A stretch of 64,000 nucleotides of DNA from an uncultured Lachnospiraceae bacterium. Lineage in GTDB: Bacteria; Bacillota; Clostridia; Lachnospirales; Lachnospiraceae. Below the pieces are notes generated by a model that had not been told where the DNA came from, made no database searches, and saw only the letters and a list, made by a program, of their open reading frames with translations. The stretch is taken from NCBI GenBank assembly GCA_947630025.1, contig CANRFZ010000014.1, positions 28,119-92,118 of the forward strand, given 5' to 3'. The position numbers and the translations under genes were made by a program. This document shows, piece by piece, positions 59,971 to 64,000 of this stretch (positions are counted from its first letter, which is position 1; each line of letters begins with the position of its first letter).

Positions 59971-60285
59971 TTACCGCCTGCGCGAAATCTTCCTGTCCGT
60001 TTTTTTCTCCATCCAAGCCCATAGCCGATACATGACAGCGCCCCACGCCAAAAACAGGGCGATCAGTACCCACATCGGCGTCTCAGACTGATAGACGTCG
60101 CCATTCACATATCGGGTAAATTCCGGAATGTCCGCATAATAATAGGCGCCCGCCCCGAAATCCAAGCTGTCTGTCAACCCCAGATGATGGATCATGCAAT
60201 ACAGCGTCAGGCCCAATACTATGACCGTTCCGGCTATGGTGCAGATCTTTGCGCAGGATATTCTGCTTTTTTGTTTTTTCTCCAT
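59971..60285 (-). CDS. Small membrane protein of the sulfur operon
   Basis: A 104-residue protein with two predicted membrane helices (CAKICTIAGTVIVLGLTLYCMI and TPMWVLIALFLAWGAVMYRLWAW) joined by a loop of about 35 mostly polar and aromatic residues. I do not know the family. It lies between the YeiH-type transporter and the sulfite reductase genes and may be an accessory subunit of the transporter. Confidence 0.6.
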   Translation of the reverse strand: MEKKQKSRISCAKICTIAGTVIVLGLTLYCMIHHLGLTDSLDFGAGAYYYADIPEFTRYVNGDVYQSETPMWVLIALFLAWGAVMYRLWAWMEKKTDRKISRRR

Positions 60286-60308
60286 CTTCTTCTCCTCCCT
60301 ATAGGTAG

Positions 60309-60343
60309 AATCTAAGACCGCGCTTTTTGCGCAGTCCTAGATT
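60309..60343 (-). other. Long hairpin between transporter and membrane-protein genes
   Basis: The arms ATCTAAGACCGCGC and GCGCAGTCCTAGAT, nearly fully complementary (two mismatches), close a five-base TTTTT loop. No U tail follows on the minus strand. Within an operon such a stem often marks an RNA processing or stability site, separating the expression of the transporter from the later enzymes. Confidence 0.6.
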
Positions 60344-60353
60344 TTCCTTTCGT

Positions 60354-61731
60354 TTAAAGGGCAAGATTCGGCAGCGGCACAAATTTCCCGGATAACAGAA
60401 GATAAACCGCCGCAAATGTCAGGATAATATTAAACAACTGCCCGACAACATAGAGCGCCAGAGGCTTACCGCCCTGAAACTGCTCTTTCAGCTCCTTAAA
60501 ATTCGTATCCAGCCCGATGCTGGTAAACGCCAGTACAAACGCCCAGTTCTTATACTGATCCAGTACTTTGTTGATCGTGGAAACCGCGTCGCTTCCCGCA
60601 TACGGAAGCACCACAAAGGAGGCGATCAGCGAAGCGGCGAAAAATCCTAAAATAAATTTGGGCAGGCGGTACCATATCTCGGCAGCCGTCACTTTGCCCG
60701 CCGCGCCCTCCTGATTCTTCTCCACGTGCGCCGTAAAGAAAATCGCTACCGCGAAGGCAATAAAACCGATTAAAATATTCTGGATGGACTTTACCAGAAC
60801 CGCAACCGTCTGTGCCGTCTCCCCAAGCGCCGTACCCGCAACGGTAACCGCTCCCGTGGAATCCACCGTGCCGCCGATCAACGCGCCGCCCATCACTTCT
60901 CCCAATCCAACGGCCCGAATGATAATCGGCTCAAACACCATCATCAGAACCGTAAAAATAATGGAAATAGATACCGCCATGGATAAATCCGTCTTTTTTG
61001 CCTTGCTTGCCGCTCCCGCCGCAATCGCCGCGCTGGTGCCGCAGACACTTGTCGCCGTCGATAAGGTGATGACAAGCGGCTTATTGTCTATCTTTAGTAC
61101 CCTTGTTCCAAAAAACCACATAAAGAGAATAACAATCGGCGTTACCACCCATGCGATGCCCAGTCCGTACAGGCCAAAATTCACGATATTGGAAAAGAGA
61201 ACCGAGAAGCCCATAATGACCAGTCCTGCCTTAATATAGAACTCTGTCTGTACGGCCGGTTTCAGCCAGGCGGGTACTCCTACGGTATTGGATATCAGCA
61301 GGCCGACGATGATCGCCCAAAATGCCCATTCCAAATACCGGTTCATCGTATATTCCGCACTGATGAGCCGCACCAAAACCGCAAGGACGAATAGCCCCAA
61401 AAAGGCCGGTACGTATTTCTTGACAGAAACGCCCCGAAGCGCATTCCCTATCGCAAAAAGTATGCCGAGCACCAACACGGTCAAAAGCAGTTTCCCAAAA
61501 AAATCCTGCCGTCAGCTGCTGCACCAAACTTGTTCCGTTTCCCCATGTTCCAAAATTGGCGGCGCTGAAATCATAGGCGCCTGTTATGACGCCGACAGCA
61601 CCGGCAATAATCACGATAAAACCGATCCAGACTGCCTGCCAGTCTTCTTTTTTCCACAGATCGCTCCACTGGAATTTATCGGTTGTAACCAATTCTTCAG
61701 CAGACGCTGAAGTATTCACATTGTTCTCCAT
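60354..61731 (-). pseudogene. YeiH-type membrane transporter, frameshifted at a T7 run
   Basis: Two overlapping frames make one protein of the YeiH/UPF0324 family (putative sulfate or sulfonate-related exporter, about 458 residues). The N-terminal part runs from the ATG at 61731 (GGGAGGAAG upstream) through WIGFIVIIAGAVGVITGAYDFSAANFGTWGNGTSLVQQLTAGFF. It is then thrown out of frame at seven T on the minus strand (61503-61497). With six T the frame continues GKLLLTVLVLGILFAIGNALRGVSVKKYVPAFLGLF and on to the stop at 60354. Everything after that point is intact and conserved, so this is a single-base indel in a homopolymer: sequencing error, recent mutation or slippage-controlled switch. Confidence 0.8.
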
Positions 61732-61800
61732 CTTTTTCTTCCTCCCTTTTGCCTGCTCTTTATAGCAGCTCTGTTTTATACATAGATGAAACTTAAATAC

Positions 61801-61830
61801 AAAAAACCGGGACGCTGATCAGCTCCCGGG
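61801..61830 (-). terminator. Strong intrinsic terminator in the leader of the sulfur operon
   Basis: On the minus strand the arms CCGGGAGCT and AGCGTCCCGG (one bulged G) close a GATC loop and are followed by TTTTTTG. It stands about 70 bp before the transporter ATG and after the operon promoter, so it can only work as an attenuator. CCCGGG at its base is also complementary to CCCGGG at 61915-61920. Confidence 0.85.
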
Positions 61831-61983
61831 CAAATGGCATATCGCATTTCCTATGGAAATGTCATACATCGGCGCAACACAAAACAGGCAGATGCACCTG
61901 ACCATTTGGACAGACCCGGGGTGGCAGCATTCTGCGGCAACACTTACCGTCAACATAACAATTCTTCGTTTGATACATCTCAT
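61819..61983 (-). CDS. Candidate Cys-rich leader peptide, longer frame
   Basis: A 54-codon frame starting with ATG four bases after AGGAG. It contains seven Cys codons, including a tandem pair at codons 19-20 (ECCHPG) and Cys 30, 32 and 35. Its stop codon lies inside the terminator stem. It overlaps a second Cys-rich frame with a better-spaced start; only one may be translated. Confidence 0.45.
   Translation of the reverse strand: MRCIKRRIVMLTVSVAAECCHPGSVQMVRCICLFCVAPMYDISIGNAICHLPGS
61862..61978 (-). CDS. Candidate Cys-rich leader peptide, shorter frame
   Basis: A 38-codon frame starting MYQTKNCYVDGKCCRR, with ATG nine bases after AGGAG. Six of the codons are Cys (7, 13, 14, 23, 34, 35). 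The first tandem pair stands about 18 nt upstream of the antiterminator arm, and the stop lies 32 nt before the terminator. This spacing suits translation-coupled attenuation better than the overlapping longer frame. A short functional Cys peptide is an alternative. Confidence 0.5.
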   Translation of the reverse strand: MYQTKNCYVDGKCCRRMLPPRVCPNGQVHLPVLCCADV

Positions 61984-62009
61984 TCGTCTCCTTTCCTTCT
62001 ATGCGTATT

Positions 62010-62038
62010 ACATTACACCCTTTTTCCTACTATGTCAA
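62010..62038 (-). promoter_or_regulatory. Promoter of the sulfur operon
   Basis: On the minus strand TTGACA (62038-62033) and TAATGT (62015-62010) are 17 bp apart. The predicted transcript start near 62003 gives a leader of about 270 nt before the transporter, containing the Cys-rich frames and terminator. Confidence 0.82.
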
Positions 62039-62118
62039 TAGGTTTTCTAGGTATTTTTTATTTTTTTATTTTTCAAGATAGATAATTGAATGAGTTTTAT
62101 ACCGTCCGGCGATACCCA

Positions 62119-62147
62119 TTGAAAATCTGCGCAAGATATGTTATTCT
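62119..62147 (+). promoter_or_regulatory. Promoter of the HD-domain gene
   Basis: TTGAAA (62119-62124) and TATTCT (62142-62147) are 17 bp apart, about 30 bp before the ATG at 62179. It is divergent from the sulfur operon promoter. Confidence 0.65.
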
Positions 62148-62178
62148 TACAGGATAGTAAAAGAAAGAAGGGATATTT

Positions 62179-62739
62179 ATGGCTGAAACACTGACAAGAG
62201 AGGCGGCCTGGGCGCTGCTGACGGAGTATAACAAGGAGCCTTTTCACCTCAAACACGCTTTGACGGTAGAGGGCGTTATGCGCTATTTTGCAAGGGAACT
62301 TGGATATTCTGCCGACGAGGACTTTTGGGGAATTGTCGGTCTCTTGCATGACCTTGATTTTGAACAGTTTCCGGAACAACACTGTATCAAGGAACAGGAG
62401 CTTATGCGGGAACGCGGCATAGACGAACGCATCATCCACGCCACTGCCAGCCACGGTTATGGAATAACAGTAGATATAGCGCCTGCGCATGAAATGGAAA
62501 AGGTTCTATATGCCACAGACGAACTCACAGGACTGATCGGCGCGGTAGCGCTGATGCGCCCGTCCAAAAGCGTATCCGATCTGGAGCTGAAATCAGTCAA
62601 GAAAAAATATAAGAACCTGAATTTTGCCGCCGGATGCTCCAGAGAAGTCATTGAACGTGGAGCGGCGATGCTCGGCTGGGAGCTGGATGATCTGATCAGC
62701 CGGACAATTCTTGCTATGAGAAGTTGTGAAAAAGGCTAA
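62179..62739 (+). CDS. HD-domain phosphohydrolase
   Basis: A 186-residue HD-superfamily protein. The metal ligands fit His26 (FHLKHALTVEGVMRYFA), His57-Asp58 (VGLLHDLDFEQFPEQHC) and Asp110 region (LYATDELTGLIGAVALMRPSKSVSDLELKSV). Proteins of this short type hydrolyse small phosphorylated compounds; the substrate is unknown. Its stop overlaps the end of the convergent small gene by four bases. Confidence 0.85.
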   Translation: MAETLTREAAWALLTEYNKEPFHLKHALTVEGVMRYFARELGYSADEDFWGIVGLLHDLDFEQFPEQHCIKEQELMRERGIDERIIHATASHGYGITVDIAPAHEMEKVLYATDELTGLIGAVALMRPSKSVSDLELKSVKKKYKNLNFAAGCSREVIERGAAMLGWELDDLISRTILAMRSCEKG

Positions 62740-62942
62740 CCACGCTGATACCGCGCATGATACTCTGCGTTAATCTGTTCGATTTCTCTTTTTCCATCTA
62801 TATAATCCTGATACATATCAAAAGGATTCCCTCCGCCAAGCCAGCAGGAAGAACAGTTTTCACATCCCCCTCCGCAATCAAGTGACTGTCTGATAATCTG
62901 CTCCCGTTCTTCTCTCGTTGTATCCTTAATCAGTAAACTCAT
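62736..62942 (-). CDS. Small Cys-rich protein of unknown function
   Basis: A 68-residue protein with a cluster CGGGCENCSSCWLGGG (four Cys within residues 23-34) that could bind zinc or an iron-sulfur cluster. AGGAGGTTATTT precedes the ATG. A helical tail, YQDYIDGKREIEQINAEYHARYQ, follows. It lies downstream of the TtcA-like gene on the same strand. Confidence 0.7.
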   Translation of the reverse strand: MSLLIKDTTREEREQIIRQSLDCGGGCENCSSCWLGGGNPFDMYQDYIDGKREIEQINAEYHARYQRG

Positions 62943-62999
62943 AAATAACCTCCTCCGGAATACCTCTCTCTCATATAGCGCTGATTCTTTTCCCGCTGC

Positions 63000-64000
63000 T
63001 CATTCTGCATCATACCCCTCCAAAAAGGTATGCCTCACCCCATTTTGCTTATAGGCCACCACCGTGTCCAGATTCACATTTTCCACACTCTTGAATATAT
63101 TTCCTTCTACATATGGATTGCTCTGCTTTAACGTCCTGATCAGTTCTTTTATCTCTACCCGCTTGGAGCGGTTTTCCTCATTATTGCAAGTGCTGCAGGT
63201 ATCGGTAAACTTGCAGGCACACTGTATAAAATGGAGCCCATTGTAATCTCTCCACGCCTTGATATCCTCTTCCCTGACCAGATACAAAGGACGTATCAGT
63301 TCCATGCCCTCAAAGTTTGTACTGTGAAGCTTCGGCATCATTGTCTGTATCTGCGCGCCGTAAAGCATTCCCATGAGAATTGTTTCAATCACATCATCAT
63401 AGTGATGTCCCAGCGCAATTTTATTGCATCCCAGCTCCTTTGCAAAATGATACAGGTGCCCGCGCCTCATTCTGGCACATAAATAACATGGGGATTTTTC
63501 CACATGATATACCGAGTCAAAAATATCCGATTCAAAGACAGTAATCGGTATATTCAGATTCCGTGCATTTTCTTCGATTACCCTGCGGTTTGCCGCGCTG
63601 TATCCCGGGTCCATCACAAGGAACTTTACCGTAAAGTCAAATTTATTATGCAGCTTCAATTCCTGAAAACATTTCGCCATAAGCATGGAATCTTTGCCCC
63701 CGGAAATACATACCGCTATCGCATCTCCCGGCTTTACCAGTTCATAGGTTGTAATCGCTTTTGTAAACTTAGACCAGATGGTTTTTTTGAATTTTTTACG
63801 CAGGCTCTGCTCTACATCCTTTGCCTTATCCTGTTTCTGCAGTTCACTCATCCTGTCTATAAGCCACGCAATATATCCTCCGTCAAGGCTTTCCGCATCC
63901 AGTCCCTTTTCTCTTAAATTTTGCGCCACCTCATTACTGACTATGCCTCTGCTGCAGCAGATAATCAGTTTTTTTGAAACATCTGTTTTATCACTGTTTA
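63000..64000 (-). CDS. Rhodanese-TtcA-like tRNA thiolation protein (5' end outside the window)
   Basis: The frame is open to the window edge, so the gene starts beyond 64000. The visible N-terminal part is the end of a rhodanese domain: KKLIICCSRGIVSNEVAQNLREKGLDAESLDGGYIAWL, with the persulfide Cys in ICCSRG. The rest is a TtcA/TilS-type ATP pyrophosphatase: PP-loop SGGKDSMLMAKCF, CYLCARMRRGHLYHFAKELGCNKIALGHHYDDVIETILM and Cys pairs at CACKFTDTCSTC. Such enzymes activate a tRNA base with ATP and insert sulfur. The fused rhodanese would supply persulfide sulfur. Internal GTG starts are not used here. Confidence 0.85.
   Translation of the reverse strand, partial: NSDKTDVSKKLIICCSRGIVSNEVAQNLREKGLDAESLDGGYIAWLIDRMSELQKQDKAKDVEQSLRKKFKKTIWSKFTKAITTYELVKPGDAIAVCISGGKDSMLMAKCFQELKLHNKFDFTVKFLVMDPGYSAANRRVIEENARNLNIPITVFESDIFDSVYHVEKSPCYLCARMRRGHLYHFAKELGCNKIALGHHYDDVIETILMGMLYGAQIQTMMPKLHSTNFEGMELIRPLYLVREEDIKAWRDYNGLHFIQCACKFTDTCSTCNNEENRSKRVEIKELIRTLKQSNPYVEGNIFKSVENVNLDTVVAYKQNGVRHTFLEGYDAE

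Noticed and set aside
61231..61731. Separate 166-residue protein upstream of the YeiH gene
   Set aside because: Its C-terminal half is nonsense; the N-terminal half joins the main frame if one T is removed, so it is the front of the same gene.
61732..62038. SAM-type riboswitch in the sulfur operon leader
   Set aside because: None of the conserved SAM-I core segments could be found; the leader is explained better by Cys-rich frames and an attenuator.

Overview
The window looks like a chromosome segment from a Gram-positive anaerobe of the class Clostridia, most likely a Lachnospiraceae-type gut commensal. Supporting signs are an oxygen-sensitive siroheme sulfite reductase, a Bce-type peptide-resistance module, the sporulation sigma factor SigH, a Firmicutes-style cysE-cysS-mrnC-rlmB-sigH cluster behind a cysteine T-box, SD sequences close to AGGAGG, and maltodextrin and galactan degradation genes. 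Most of it is GC-rich. The Bce module at the left end, the Ser/Glu lipoprotein, the DUF2185/type I toxin area and roughly the last 10 kb are visibly more AT-rich, which may reflect transfer.

Layout. (1) 1-4.8 kb: response regulator, kinase, ATPase and permease of a Bce-type module. (2) 4.9-12.3 kb, minus strand: a repeat-rich lipoprotein, tRNA-Thr, then sigH, an SGNH hydrolase, rlmB, mrnC, cysS and cysE, read leftward from a sigma-A promoter and T-box near 12.1 kb. (3) 12.3-16 kb: ispF, coaBC, coaX and an ECF S component; purC diverges. (4) 17-22.4 kb: a hybrid histidine kinase translationally coupled to an EAL phosphodiesterase. (5) 22.7-24.3 kb: an orphan DUF2185 gene, a type I toxin-antitoxin locus, tRNA-Met and tRNA-Val. 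(6) 24.3-36.6 kb: argS, queH, carB, carA, single-chain purL, a TetR regulator and an uncharacterised gene. (7) 37-39.3 kb: a large protein of unknown role with an N-terminal cyclic-nucleotide-binding-like domain. (8) 39.6-54 kb: a maltodextrin locus (amylase, malGFE, LacI regulator) and a galactan locus (intracellular GH53, two unknown partners, and an extracellular GH53 with a carbohydrate-binding tail), with an Rpn nuclease between. (9) 54-62 kb, minus strand: a sulfur-assimilation operon. In transcription order it holds a YeiH-type transporter (frameshifted), a small membrane protein, sulfite reductase, TusA, thioredoxin, a ThiS-like carrier with a capped C terminus, an E1-like activating enzyme, a JAMM protease and an Fe-type ABC importer. 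(10) 62-64 kb: an HD hydrolase, a small Cys-rich protein and a rhodanese-TtcA protein cut by the window end.

The most interesting region is 54-62 kb. Its genes fit a protein-thiocarboxylate route from sulfite to cysteine or homocysteine: sulfite is reduced to sulfide, the JAMM protease uncaps the carrier, the E1 activates it, and sulfur is loaded. The 5' leader of this operon has a good sigma-A promoter, overlapping Cys-rich mini-ORFs, a candidate antiterminator and a strong intrinsic terminator just before the first gene. I read this as a probable cysteine-responsive attenuator. A second recurrent theme is short tandem duplications (11 to 67 bp units) in at least six intergenic gaps. All calls come from reading the sequence; no database search was run.
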